DNA of 64,000 nt. Source: DUQW01 sp050953825. Its GTDB lineage: Bacteria > Bacillota_I > Bacilli_A > Acholeplasmatales > Acholeplasmataceae. The notes below the pieces were generated by a model. That model saw only the letters and a program-made list of their open reading frames with translations, was not told where the DNA came from and made no database searches. Positions 52,830 to 60,167 of the stretch are shown here, piece by piece; the stretch's first letter is position 1, and every line of letters begins with the position of its first letter. A program made the position numbers and the translations under genes. Location: positions 123,404-187,403 of the forward strand of contig JBMNNF010000003.1 in the NCBI GenBank assembly GCA_050953825.1. Reading direction: 5' to 3'.

Positions 52830-54121
52830 AAGTTAAAATCATTGGTGGCGGTTTAGCTGGCGTTGAAGCGGCTTACTTCTTAGCCAACCGTGGAATTGAA
52901 GTGATTCTGTATGAGATGAGACCACTTAAATATAGCGAAGCTCATCAAACGGATTTACTGGCCGAGTTAGTTTGTTCAAATTCTCTGCGTTCAAACGACA
53001 TTAAAACGGCAGTAGGGCTTTTGAAACGAGAAATGGGGTTATTAGACTCCTTAGTGATGAAAGCGGCAAAAATCGCTCAGATTCCAGGGGGAACGAGTTT
53101 AATGGTTGATCGTGATGAATTTTCGAAATTCATCACCAATGAAATATATAACCATGATAATATTAAAGTTATCAATCAAGAAGTTACTACAATTGACTTA
53201 GATATACCTACGATTATCGCAGCTGGTCCACTAGCTTCTCATGACCTAGTCACTCATTTAGTTAATTTAACTGGTGCAGAAAATTTAAATTTTTATGATG
53301 CGGTTAGCCCCATTCTTTCATCTGATTCGATTAATTTAGATATTTGTTATTCAAAAGACCGGTATCAAGAAGGAAAGGGCACATATTTAAATTGTCCTAT
53401 GACTAAAGATGAATATAATAAGTTTTATGAGGCCTTAATTAAGGCTGATAGATATGCCCCTAAAGATTTTGAAAAAGAAATCTTTGAAGCTTGTATGCCG
53501 ATTGAAGTAATGGCCGAAAGAGGCTATCAAACTCCTCTTTTTGGTCCGCTAAAGCCAGTGGGTTTGGAAATAGATGGTAACCGGCCATATGCAGTAGTGC
53601 AACTACGTCCAGAAGATTTTTCTAACAAAATGTATAATTTAGTCGGCTTTCAAACCTCACTGCGCCAAGGAGCCCAAAGAGATGTGATACGCTTAATTCC
53701 AGGGTTGGAAAATGCTGAAATCCTAAGATATGGTGTGATCCACCGTAATACTTATTTTAATTCACCTAAAATATTAGATAATGGATTTAAATTTAAAAAT
53801 TATCCTAACTTATATTTAGCGGGACAAATTTCTGGTGTTGAAGGATATGTTGAAAGTGCCGCTTCAGGAATTGCTGCCGCTATTAATTTATATAGTAATT
53901 TAATGTTTCAAAAAGATTTAAATCTCCCAAGTGAAACGATTCTCGGTTCACTTAGTCAATATGTTTCAACTAGTAATCCTAACTTCGTTCCGATGAATGC
54001 GAACTTTGGAATTGTTCCAGCATTACCGGAAAAAGTTAGAAAAAAAGAAAGAAGAGAAGTGTACGCACAAAGATCACTTGATTCTTTAAATAATTTAATA
54101 AAGGAAAATAAATGGATCTAA
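52826..54121 (+). CDS. trmFO: Folate-dependent tRNA m5U54 methyltransferase TrmFO
   Basis: TrmFO makes 5-methyluridine 54 in tRNA with methylene-THF and FADH2. The 431-residue protein opens with the FAD fold VKIIGGGLAGVEAAYFL. Typical blocks are LAELVCSNSLRS, GGTSLMVDRDEFS, RPYAVVQLRPED and GQISGVEGYVESAASGIAAA. A TTG at 52814 also opens the frame; the ATG at 52826 overlapping the upstream stop gives the family start. The order trmFO-xerC is as in Bacillus. It uses the folate that folT, two genes upstream, would import. Confidence 0.96.
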   Translation: MKVKIIGGGLAGVEAAYFLANRGIEVILYEMRPLKYSEAHQTDLLAELVCSNSLRSNDIKTAVGLLKREMGLLDSLVMKAAKIAQIPGGTSLMVDRDEFSKFITNEIYNHDNIKVINQEVTTIDLDIPTIIAAGPLASHDLVTHLVNLTGAENLNFYDAVSPILSSDSINLDICYSKDRYQEGKGTYLNCPMTKDEYNKFYEALIKADRYAPKDFEKEIFEACMPIEVMAERGYQTPLFGPLKPVGLEIDGNRPYAVVQLRPEDFSNKMYNLVGFQTSLRQGAQRDVIRLIPGLENAEILRYGVIHRNTYFNSPKILDNGFKFKNYPNLYLAGQISGVEGYVESAASGIAAAINLYSNLMFQKDLNLPSETILGSLSQYVSTSNPNFVPMNANFGIVPALPEKVRKKERREVYAQRSLDSLNNLIKENKWI

Positions 54122-55029
54122 TCAAAAAATACCTAAACTTTTTAGAAGTTGAAAAAAATTATTCACCTAATACTATCCTAAGTTATAAAAATGATATCTT
54201 AGGTTTTTATCATTTCGTAGTTAATGAAAAATTTGCTAAAGATTTAGTTGGGGTGAGAAGTGATCGCATTGCGAAAAATTATATTTTAAGTTTAGGTGAA
54301 GAAACTGAAAGATCCACAGTTGCGAGAAAGATATCGGCTTTGAGAAGTTTTTATGATTATTTATTAAAAGAAGGGCATGTGAAAACGAATGTTTTCGCAT
54401 CAGTTAATCTTCCTAAAATTAGTAAAAAATTACCACGCATTATTTCGGATAACGAAATGGATAATTTATTTAATGCAATTGATACTAATACTCATTTAGG
54501 ATTAAGAAATTATATTATTTTAGATTTATTATTTTCATGTGGTTTAAGAGCTAGTGAATTAGTTGATATTAAGTTATCAGATGTGTATTTAGACCGAGGA
54601 GAACTATTAGTTCATGGTAAAGGCGAAGTTGATCGGTACGCATTTCTCCATGAAACGTTAGTTGATAACTTAAGAAGGTATATCATGTATACAAGACCAA
54701 TTTTACTGGCTAAGGGAAATAATTTGAACTCAACCACCTTACTAATTAATTACAAAGGTGGTAATTTAACCGCAAGAGGCGTGAGAGTTATTTTAAATAA
54801 AATTATTGATGATTCAGGACAAACCTTTCAAATTCATCCCCATATGTTAAGACACGCCTTTGCGACAACTTTATTAAATCATGGGGCTGATTTAAGAACG
54901 GTTCAAGAATTATTAGGACACAAACATTTAAAAACGACGCAAATATATACCCAAGTATCTGCTGAAAAATTAAAAGAAAATTTTGATAAAACGAACCCAA
55001 GGATGAGAAAGAATGAAAAAGTTAAGTAA
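54112..55029 (+). CDS. xerC: Tyrosine recombinase XerC/XerD
   Basis: This is a 305-residue site-specific recombinase that resolves chromosome dimers. The SAM-like core-binding domain covers about 1-85. Catalytic residues are visible: Arg146 (SCGLRASELV), Lys170 (VHGKGEVD), His244 and Arg247 (HPHMLRHAF), His270 (LLGHKHL) and Tyr279 (TQIYTQV). The ATG overlaps trmFO by ten bases. Position after trmFO matches xerC (codV) of Bacillus, but C versus D cannot be settled by eye. There are no phage or integron genes nearby, so this is a housekeeping copy. Confidence 0.92.
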   Translation: MDLIKKYLNFLEVEKNYSPNTILSYKNDILGFYHFVVNEKFAKDLVGVRSDRIAKNYILSLGEETERSTVARKISALRSFYDYLLKEGHVKTNVFASVNLPKISKKLPRIISDNEMDNLFNAIDTNTHLGLRNYIILDLLFSCGLRASELVDIKLSDVYLDRGELLVHGKGEVDRYAFLHETLVDNLRRYIMYTRPILLAKGNNLNSTTLLINYKGGNLTARGVRVILNKIIDDSGQTFQIHPHMLRHAFATTLLNHGADLRTVQELLGHKHLKTTQIYTQVSAEKLKENFDKTNPRMRKNEKVK

Positions 55030-55543
55030 AATAATTGTTGAAGATGGGATTAAGGATATAAGTGCTTATAATTGGGTTAGAAAAGCAGCTAGGGGTATTA
55101 TTGTGCAAGATAATAAAGTGTTAATGATTTATTCACATTCATATGATGACTATACCTTTCCAGGTGGTGGTGTGAAACGCGATGAGAGTTATCAAAAAGC
55201 CCTTTATCGTGAATTAAAAGAAGAAGTCGGAGCGAGAGGCATTAAAATTATTAAAGCGTTTGGGCAAACGCTTGAAGTAAGAAAAAGTTATCATCATGAA
55301 AATCAGCAATATCGTCAAATTTCCAAATATTTTATTTGTCGAGTTACCCATTTTGGTAACCAACAATTAGAAGAAAGAGAAGCTGATCATGGGGCAATGC
55401 CAGTTTGGATTGAACCAGGGAAGGCATTAGCTCATAATGAAAGTGTTAAAAAAGATGTCATGCACCAAAGAAGAGGAGCCAAGACAACAATTGTTAGAGA
55501 AAACGTCGTCTTAAAAGCGTTGATTGAAGAGGGGATAAAATGA
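55013..55543 (+). CDS. NUDIX hydrolase
   Basis: The 176-residue protein has the NUDIX box GGGVKRDESYQKALYRELKE-EVGA (Gx5Ex7REUxEExGU) near residues 50-73. The substrate is unknown; the C-terminal part is lysine-rich (SVKKDVMHQRRGAKTT). It overlaps xerC by 17 bases and dut by four, so it is part of the trmFO-xerC-dut unit. Next to dUTPase a nucleotide-sanitising role is plausible. Confidence 0.88.
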   Translation: MKKLSKIIVEDGIKDISAYNWVRKAARGIIVQDNKVLMIYSHSYDDYTFPGGGVKRDESYQKALYRELKEEVGARGIKIIKAFGQTLEVRKSYHHENQQYRQISKYFICRVTHFGNQQLEEREADHGAMPVWIEPGKALAHNESVKKDVMHQRRGAKTTIVRENVVLKALIEEGIK

Positions 55544-55983
55544 GAAAGTTTGAGATTATTAAAGGATATGAAAATCAAGGAGTAAAAATACCACAAAGAG
55601 CTACTAAAAAGAGTGCAGGTTATGATCTAGCAAGTGTTGAAGATGTTTTAATAAGGCCAAAAGAAATCGTTTTAATTAAGACGGGCCTAAAGGCATCAAT
55701 ACCCGATGACGAAGTCTTATTAGTCTTCCCTAGATCATCATTAGCGATAAATCGAGGGTTAATGATGTCAAATGGCGTTGGAGTCGTCGATGCCGACTAC
55801 TACAACAATAAAGAAAATGAAGGTCATTTAATGGTTCCACTTTATAATTTTAGTGATGTACCTGTTCTCGTTAAAAAAGGCGAAAGAGTGTCTCAAGGAA
55901 TCTTTGTCAAATATGGTGTCACCGAAGATGATGAAGTTTCTAACAATAAGCGAATTGGTGGCTTTGGTAGTAGTGGTAAGTAA
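55540..55983 (+). CDS. dut: dUTPase
   Basis: This is a 147-residue trimeric dUTPase, converting dUTP to dUMP. Motifs in order are SAGYDLAS (1), FPRSSLA (2), NGVGVVDADYYNNKENEGH (3, with the catalytic Asp and Tyr), KKGERVSQGIF (4) and the glycine-rich RIGGFGSSGK (5). The ATG overlaps the NUDIX gene stop. The longer motif 3 (YYNNKENEGH) is the variant common in Firmicutes and their phages. Confidence 0.95.
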   Translation: MRKFEIIKGYENQGVKIPQRATKKSAGYDLASVEDVLIRPKEIVLIKTGLKASIPDDEVLLVFPRSSLAINRGLMMSNGVGVVDADYYNNKENEGHLMVPLYNFSDVPVLVKKGERVSQGIFVKYGVTEDDEVSNNKRIGGFGSSGK

Positions 55984-56055
55984 TCATTTTTGATAGAAAT
56001 AATCAAGTAATCGTTATAAAATATGATAAAAATACAGTTATGAAACGATAAGATT

Positions 56056-56165
56056 ACTGAAAAATGTGAAAAAAAGCGAAAAAAACCACTGAAAAATGTG
56101 AAAAAAATCCGAAAAAACCACTGAAAAATGTGAGAAAAAGCGAAAAAAATCACTGAAAAATGTGA
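56056..56165 (+). repeat. Four tandem 32-bp repeats upstream of rpsB
   Basis: Copies start at 56056, 56088, 56120 and 56152 with an exact 32-base period. Each opens with ACTGAAAAATGTGA, followed by A-rich sequence with an AGCG or TCCG step; the fourth copy is cut short by a promoter. No ORF on either strand looks real here. The period is close to three helical turns, and the A-tracts should bend the DNA. Confidence 0.85.
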
Positions 56166-56171
56166 TATAAT
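56163..56171 (+). promoter_or_regulatory. Extended -10 promoter at the end of the tandem repeats
   Basis: TGATATAAT is a perfect extended -10 element formed where the fourth repeat diverges (TGTGATATAAT instead of TGTGAAAAAAA). It would transcribe toward rpsB through a leader of about 270 bases in which I see no gene. Confidence 0.6.
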
Positions 56172-56302
56172 TTCGATTAAAGACGGTGGTGAACGTGTAA
56201 AAACGAAAAATAGACTTATATTTTAAAAAATGAAGATAAAAAATAGATATTTACAAGAAAAAGAATTGGGAACATAATTGGCTTGGTAGTGGGCGATATT
56301 AT

Positions 56303-56330
56303 TTGCAATAAACTTATAAATATGTTATAT
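56303..56330 (+). promoter_or_regulatory. Second rpsB promoter
   Basis: TTGCAA (56303-56308), a 16-base spacer and TTATAT (56325-56330) form a moderate sigma-A promoter just upstream of the structured leader. Confidence 0.5.
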
Positions 56331-56357
56331 TTATCAAGGTGTCTAAAAAAATACACA

Positions 56358-56411
56358 TGCTTAATGTTTGTATAACCCTAGTGCCACTTGGTGGGTTATA
56401 TTAGTTAAGCA
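56358..56411 (+). promoter_or_regulatory. Structured rpsB leader, probable S2 autoregulatory element
   Basis: The outer stem TGCTTAA (56358-56364) pairs with TTAAGCA (56405-56411), and the inner stem TATAACCC (56371-56378) pairs with GGGTTATA (56393-56400). The internal loop and the terminal loop (TAGTGCCACTTGGT) are S2-binding candidates. The SD follows at 56427-56432. Ribosomal protein leaders before rpsB are common; this is inferred from structure and position. Confidence 0.6.
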
Positions 56412-56440
56412 GAAGAAAAAACGAAAAGGAGAAAAAATTT

Positions 56441-57448
56441 ATGGCAGTCGTTTCAATGAAACAATTATTAGAAGCTGGAGTCCACTTTGGTCATACGACT
56501 AAAAGATGGGATCCAAGAATGAAGCCTTATATTTTCACAGCGAGAAATGGAATTTATATTATTGATTTAAAAATTACGGCTGAGAAAATTACTGAGGCAT
56601 ACCATGCACTATTACAAATCGTGCAAAATGGGGGACAAGTTATTTTTGTCGGAACTAAAAAACAAGCGCAAGAAGCGGTAAAAGAAGTTGCCCAAAAGAC
56701 TGGTCAATTTTATGTTGACCAAAGATGGTTAGGTGGAACCCTAACTAACTTTAAAACCATTAGAAGATCAATTAAATATTTAAAAGATCTTTACAAAATG
56801 GAAGAAGAAGGTATGTTTGCTAAATTACCAAAAAAAGAAGTTTTACAAATGTATAAAGAACGTGAAAAATTAGAGAGAAACTTATCAGGTATTAAAGAAA
56901 TGCAAAAACTACCAGAAGCGATGTTTATCGTTGACCCAAGAAAAGAAATCAACGCAATCAAAGAAGCTAAAAAATTAGGAATTCCAGTTTTTGGTATCGT
57001 TGATACTAATTGTAATCCTGAAGATGTTGATTACGTAATCCCAGCTAACGATGATGCAATTAGAGCGGTTAAGTTAATTGTTGATATTATGGGTAATGCG
57101 ATTATTGAAGGTCAAGGCGGAGTTGTTGAATACTTTGAAGATGAAGATATTGATCAAGGTCAAGTTTTAGAAGGTGAAGTAATTAATAAAGACCAACCGC
57201 GACCAAAACGTGAACCAAGAAAGAAATCTAAACCACAAACTGAAGAGAAACCTCTTCCTAAAGAAGAATCAGAACCAGCTCCAGTAGTTGAAGATGAAAA
57301 AGAAATTGAAGAAGAAGTTCCATCAATTGAGACTGATTTAGATAATATGACCGTAGCTGAATTAAAAGAATTAGCTAAAGAACGCGGATTATCAGGTTAT
57401 TCTAGCTTAAGAAAAGCTGAATTAATCGAATTAATAGAAAATAATTAA
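56441..57448 (+). CDS. rpsB: 30S ribosomal protein S2 with acidic SAP/Rho-N-like C-terminal extension
   Basis: Residues 1-235 are a normal S2: VVSMKQLLEAGVHFGHTT, WDPRMKPYIFTARNGIYIID, FVGTKKQAQEAV, RWLGGTLTNFKTI and PVFGIVDTNCNP. The protein then continues for about 100 residues: a basic/acidic linker rich in Pro and Glu (240-298) and a final MTVAELKELAKERGLSGYSS plus LRKAELIELIE. That tail is a SAP/Rho-N-like helix-extended-helix motif, nearly the same as at the end of the degenerate EAL protein. S2 is normally about 230-260 residues. AAAGGAG lies ten bases before the ATG. Confidence 0.95.
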   Translation: MAVVSMKQLLEAGVHFGHTTKRWDPRMKPYIFTARNGIYIIDLKITAEKITEAYHALLQIVQNGGQVIFVGTKKQAQEAVKEVAQKTGQFYVDQRWLGGTLTNFKTIRRSIKYLKDLYKMEEEGMFAKLPKKEVLQMYKEREKLERNLSGIKEMQKLPEAMFIVDPRKEINAIKEAKKLGIPVFGIVDTNCNPEDVDYVIPANDDAIRAVKLIVDIMGNAIIEGQGGVVEYFEDEDIDQGQVLEGEVINKDQPRPKREPRKKSKPQTEEKPLPKEESEPAPVVEDEKEIEEEVPSIETDLDNMTVAELKELAKERGLSGYSSLRKAELIELIENN

Positions 57449-57450
57449 TT

Positions 57451-57475
57451 GAAGGGATTTATATCCCTTCTTTTT
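57451..57475 (+). terminator. Terminator between rpsB and tsf
   Basis: GAAGGGA (57451-57457) pairs with TCCCTTC (57464-57470), followed by TTTTT. It can separate rpsB from tsf, which has its own promoter. Confidence 0.9.
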
Positions 57476-57486
57476 ATACTAATGAC

Positions 57487-57515
57487 TTGTTAAAAACATG
57501 AAATAAATGTATAAT
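57487..57515 (+). promoter_or_regulatory. tsf promoter
   Basis: TTGTTA (57487-57492), a 17-base spacer and TATAAT (57510-57515). Confidence 0.8.
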
Positions 57516-57539
57516 TAAAATGATATAGGAGGAATAGAC

Positions 57540-58418
57540 ATGTCAATGATAGAAAAAATTAAAGTATTAAGAGATAAAACTGGAGCGGGAATGATGGATT
57601 GTAAAAAAGCTTTAGTTGAAGTTGGTGGAGACGTTGATAAAGCTGTTGACTATTTACGTGAAAAAGGATTATTAAAAGCGGCTAACAAAGCGTCAAGAAT
57701 TGCAGCTGAAGGTTTAGCTAACGTAGTAATTGATGGTAATAACGCCTTAATTTATGAAGTTAACTCAGAAACTGATTTCGTTTCACAAAATGAGGCATTC
57801 GTTAAATTAGTTGAAGAAGTTGGTGCCGTTATTAATCAATCAAAAGCGACTAATACTGAAGAAGCTCTAGCTGTAGTCAATACTGAAGAAAGATTAACTG
57901 TTGAACAAATGTTATTAAATATGACCGCTAAAATTGGTGAAAAAATTACTTTACGTCGTGTTTCTAGATTAACTAAAGCGGATGATGAAGTCTTTGGATT
58001 ATACAAACACCAAGGTGGAAGAATTATCGGATTAACTGTTATTAAGGGTGGAGATGAAGAAGTTGCGAAAAATTTAGCTATGCACGTTACAGCCTCTAAA
58101 CCACAATTTTTGGATCGTCAATCAGTTGACGCAAAAACTGTTGAACACGAAAAACAAGTGTTAACTCAACAAGCGCTAAACGAAGGTAAACCAGCTCACA
58201 TCGTTGAGAAAATGGTAATTGGTAGACTTAACAAATTCTTTGAAGATATTTGTTTAGTAGATCAAGCTTATGTCAAAGATCCAGATATGAAAGTTAAACA
58301 ATACTTAAAGTCAGTTAATGCTAGCGTTACCAGTTTCTTAAGATTAGAAGTTGGAGAGGGCATTGAAAAACGTGAAGAAGATTTCGCCGCTGAAGTTGCC
58401 GCTCAAATGAATAAATAA
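57540..58418 (+). CDS. tsf: Elongation factor Ts
   Basis: EF-Ts recycles EF-Tu from the GDP form. The 292-residue protein opens with the UBA-like KVLRDKTGAGMMDCKKALVE, which contacts EF-Tu. EVNSETDFVSQNEAF and LAMHVTASKP are further family blocks. GGAGG lies seven bases before the ATG at 57540 (a second ATG is at 57546). It leads a unit with pyrH and frr. Confidence 0.97.
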   Translation: MSMIEKIKVLRDKTGAGMMDCKKALVEVGGDVDKAVDYLREKGLLKAANKASRIAAEGLANVVIDGNNALIYEVNSETDFVSQNEAFVKLVEEVGAVINQSKATNTEEALAVVNTEERLTVEQMLLNMTAKIGEKITLRRVSRLTKADDEVFGLYKHQGGRIIGLTVIKGGDEEVAKNLAMHVTASKPQFLDRQSVDAKTVEHEKQVLTQQALNEGKPAHIVEKMVIGRLNKFFEDICLVDQAYVKDPDMKVKQYLKSVNASVTSFLRLEVGEGIEKREEDFAAEVAAQMNK

Positions 58419-58452
58419 TAGTAAAAAAACTAGTGAAAGGACTGATTGATCA

Positions 58453-59169
58453 ATGTATAAAAGAATAATATTAAAAATTAGTGGTGAAGCTTTAAAAGGG
58501 AATAGCCAATTTGGAATTTGTCCAAAAACCGTTAAAGATATCGCTAAACAAATTAAAGAAATTCATGATTTAGGCGTAAAAGTCGGCGTCGTTGTTGGGG
58601 CCGGTAACTTGTTTAGAGGCCGCATTGGTCAAGAGTTAGGAATGGATCGTTCCCAAGCTGATTATATGGGAATGATTGGGACCATTATGAATGGTTTAGC
58701 TCTTCAAGATGGTTTAGAAAAATTAGATGTTCCAACGAGAGTAATGACCGCAATTGAAATTAACAAAGTCGCTGAACCATACATTAGAAGAAGAGCGTTA
58801 AGACATTTAGAAAAAGATCGAGTTTTAATATTAGTTGGTGGTACTGGTTCACCGTACTTCTCAACTGATTCGGCTGCGACCCTGCGGGCTGCCGAATTAC
58901 ATATGGACGCTATTTTAATGGCTAAAAATGGTGTTGATGGTGTCTATGATAAAGATCCAAAGAAATTTATTGATGCGAAGATGTTTGATACGCTAACGCA
59001 AAGAGAAGTTTTAGAAAAACGACTTCAAGTAATTGATCAAACAGCTGCAGCAATGTGCATTGATAACAAAATTGATCTCTTAGTCTTTAACATGAATAAA
59101 AAAGGAAATATTAAACGTGCAGTTTTAGGTGAAAAAATCGGAACAGTAGTTAAATGGGAGGAACAGTAA
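58453..59169 (+). CDS. pyrH: UMP kinase
   Basis: This is a 238-residue hexameric bacterial UMP kinase of the amino-acid kinase family, making UDP. Blocks: YKRIILKISGEALKG, VGVVVGAGNLFRG (phosphate binding), DYMGMIGTIMNGLALQDGLE, LVGGTGSPYFSTDSAATLRA and KNGVDGVYDKDPKK. It lies between tsf and frr as in most Firmicutes. AAAGGAC provides the SD. Confidence 0.97.
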   Translation: MYKRIILKISGEALKGNSQFGICPKTVKDIAKQIKEIHDLGVKVGVVVGAGNLFRGRIGQELGMDRSQADYMGMIGTIMNGLALQDGLEKLDVPTRVMTAIEINKVAEPYIRRRALRHLEKDRVLILVGGTGSPYFSTDSAATLRAAELHMDAILMAKNGVDGVYDKDPKKFIDAKMFDTLTQREVLEKRLQVIDQTAAAMCIDNKIDLLVFNMNKKGNIKRAVLGEKIGTVVKWEEQ

Positions 59170-59170
59170 G

Positions 59171-59722
59171 ATGGAAATGTTAGATATGGTTTTATTAGAA
59201 ACAGAAGAAAGAATGGAAAAGGCAGTTAAGGCTTTAGTCAGAGAATTTCAAACTATTCGTACTGGTCGCGCTAATCCGGCATTACTTGATCGCATTGAAA
59301 TTTCTTATTATGGTGTAGCCACACCAGTTAATCAAGTTGCCTCCATTAATGTAGTTGAAGGAACTCAGTTATATATTAAGCCGTTTGATAAATCAATTTT
59401 AAAGTTAATTGAACAAGCGATTTATGCTAGTGATTTGGGTTTGCCACCAGCCAATGATGGTGTTGGCATTCGTTTAGTATTACCAGCATTAACTGAACAA
59501 AGACGTCGTGAATTAACTAAAGAAGTTGAAAAGCTCGCTGAAGGGGGTAAAGTGGCGATTAGAAATATTCGTCGTGATGCTAATGATCAAGTTAAAAAAC
59601 TAGGTCTTCCTGAAGATATGGAAAGAAAATCTTTAGATGACATTCAAAAGCTTACTGATGATTTTTCAGCTAAAGTTGATGATGAAACTAAGATTAAAAA
59701 TCAAGAGATAATGACAATATAG
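59171..59722 (+). CDS. frr: Ribosome recycling factor
   Basis: The 183-residue protein splits post-termination ribosomes with EF-G. Domain features: EFQTIRTGRANPALLDRIE, YYGVATPVNQVASI, and the helical C-terminal region (LTEQRRRELTKEVEKLAE, NIRRDANDQVKK). GGGAGGA overlaps the pyrH end. The usual next gene, uppS, is absent; a small membrane gene takes its place. Confidence 0.97.
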   Translation: MEMLDMVLLETEERMEKAVKALVREFQTIRTGRANPALLDRIEISYYGVATPVNQVASINVVEGTQLYIKPFDKSILKLIEQAIYASDLGLPPANDGVGIRLVLPALTEQRRRELTKEVEKLAEGGKVAIRNIRRDANDQVKKLGLPEDMERKSLDDIQKLTDDFSAKVDDETKIKNQEIMTI

Positions 59723-59749
59723 AAAAATTCACTTATTTCAGAAAAAACC

Positions 59750-59778
59750 TTGGAGTTATTTTTAAAATGATTTATACT
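59750..59778 (+). promoter_or_regulatory. Promoter of the small membrane protein gene
   Basis: TTGGAG (59750-59755) and TATACT (59773-59778) are 17 bases apart, just after frr. Confidence 0.65.
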
Positions 59779-59816
59779 ATAAGTAATAAAAAGGGATAAA
59801 TGAAAGGAGAGAATTT

Positions 59817-60044
59817 ATGGGTTTTGTTAAATGGATGGATAATAATCCGAAGTGGTTAAAAGTTGTTTTAGCTTTACCAGTTGTAGATGTTTTATGGGTT
59901 GTTTATCGTTTAATCAAGAGTATTAATGATAAGAACGTACTAGGAATCGTTTTAGCAGTTCTTTTAATTGTTATTGGATTACCTTGGTTATGGCTATTAG
60001 ACATTATTACATTATTGTTATTAGACAAAGTACTTTGGTTTTAA
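59817..60044 (+). CDS. Small membrane protein of unknown function
   Basis: This is a 75-residue protein with two hydrophobic helices: WLKVVLALPVVDVLWVVYRL and VLGIVLAVLLIVIGLPWLWL. It begins GFVKWMDNNPKWLKV and ends in DKVLWF. I do not recognise a family; it slightly resembles small PMP3/YqaE-type proteins but lacks their motifs. It has its own promoter, SD (AAAGGAG) and terminator, so it is a real single-gene unit in the slot where uppS is usually found. Confidence 0.75.
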   Translation: MGFVKWMDNNPKWLKVVLALPVVDVLWVVYRLIKSINDKNVLGIVLAVLLIVIGLPWLWLLDIITLLLLDKVLWF

Positions 60045-60051
60045 CTTAATT

Positions 60052-60092
60052 AAAGAAAAGGAAATGAGACCGTAAAGGTCTTTTCTTTTTCC
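60052..60092 (+). terminator. Terminator after the small membrane protein
   Basis: The inner stem AGACC (60067-60071) pairs with GGTCT (60077-60081) and is followed by TTTCTTTTT. An outer AAAGAAAAG (60052-60060) can pair with CTTTTCTTT (60080-60088) as an alternative. Confidence 0.8.
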
Positions 60093-60130
60093 TTAAAAAA
60101 TATACTTTAATATAAAAACCTATTTATTTA

Positions 60131-60139
60131 TGTTATAAT
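60131..60139 (+). promoter_or_regulatory. Extended -10 promoter of cdsA
   Basis: TGTTATAAT lies 28 bases before the cdsA start, right after the preceding terminator. No good -35 box is seen. Confidence 0.65.
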
Positions 60140-60167
60140 TAAATAGCAGTTATAAAGGAAGATATTT

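Noticed and set aside
54112..55029. A phage or mobile-element integrase
   Set aside because: It sits in the conserved trmFO-xerC order with no att repeats, tRNA or phage genes nearby, so a housekeeping Xer recombinase is the simpler reading.
55893..56153. An 86-codon minus-strand ORF rich in Phe and Ile
   Set aside because: It is a translation of the A-rich 32-bp tandem repeats and the end of dut, with no promoter or SD and no protein-like composition.
56056..56165. The tandem repeats as a CRISPR array
   Set aside because: The units are contiguous with a 32-base period and contain no variable spacers, and there are no cas genes.
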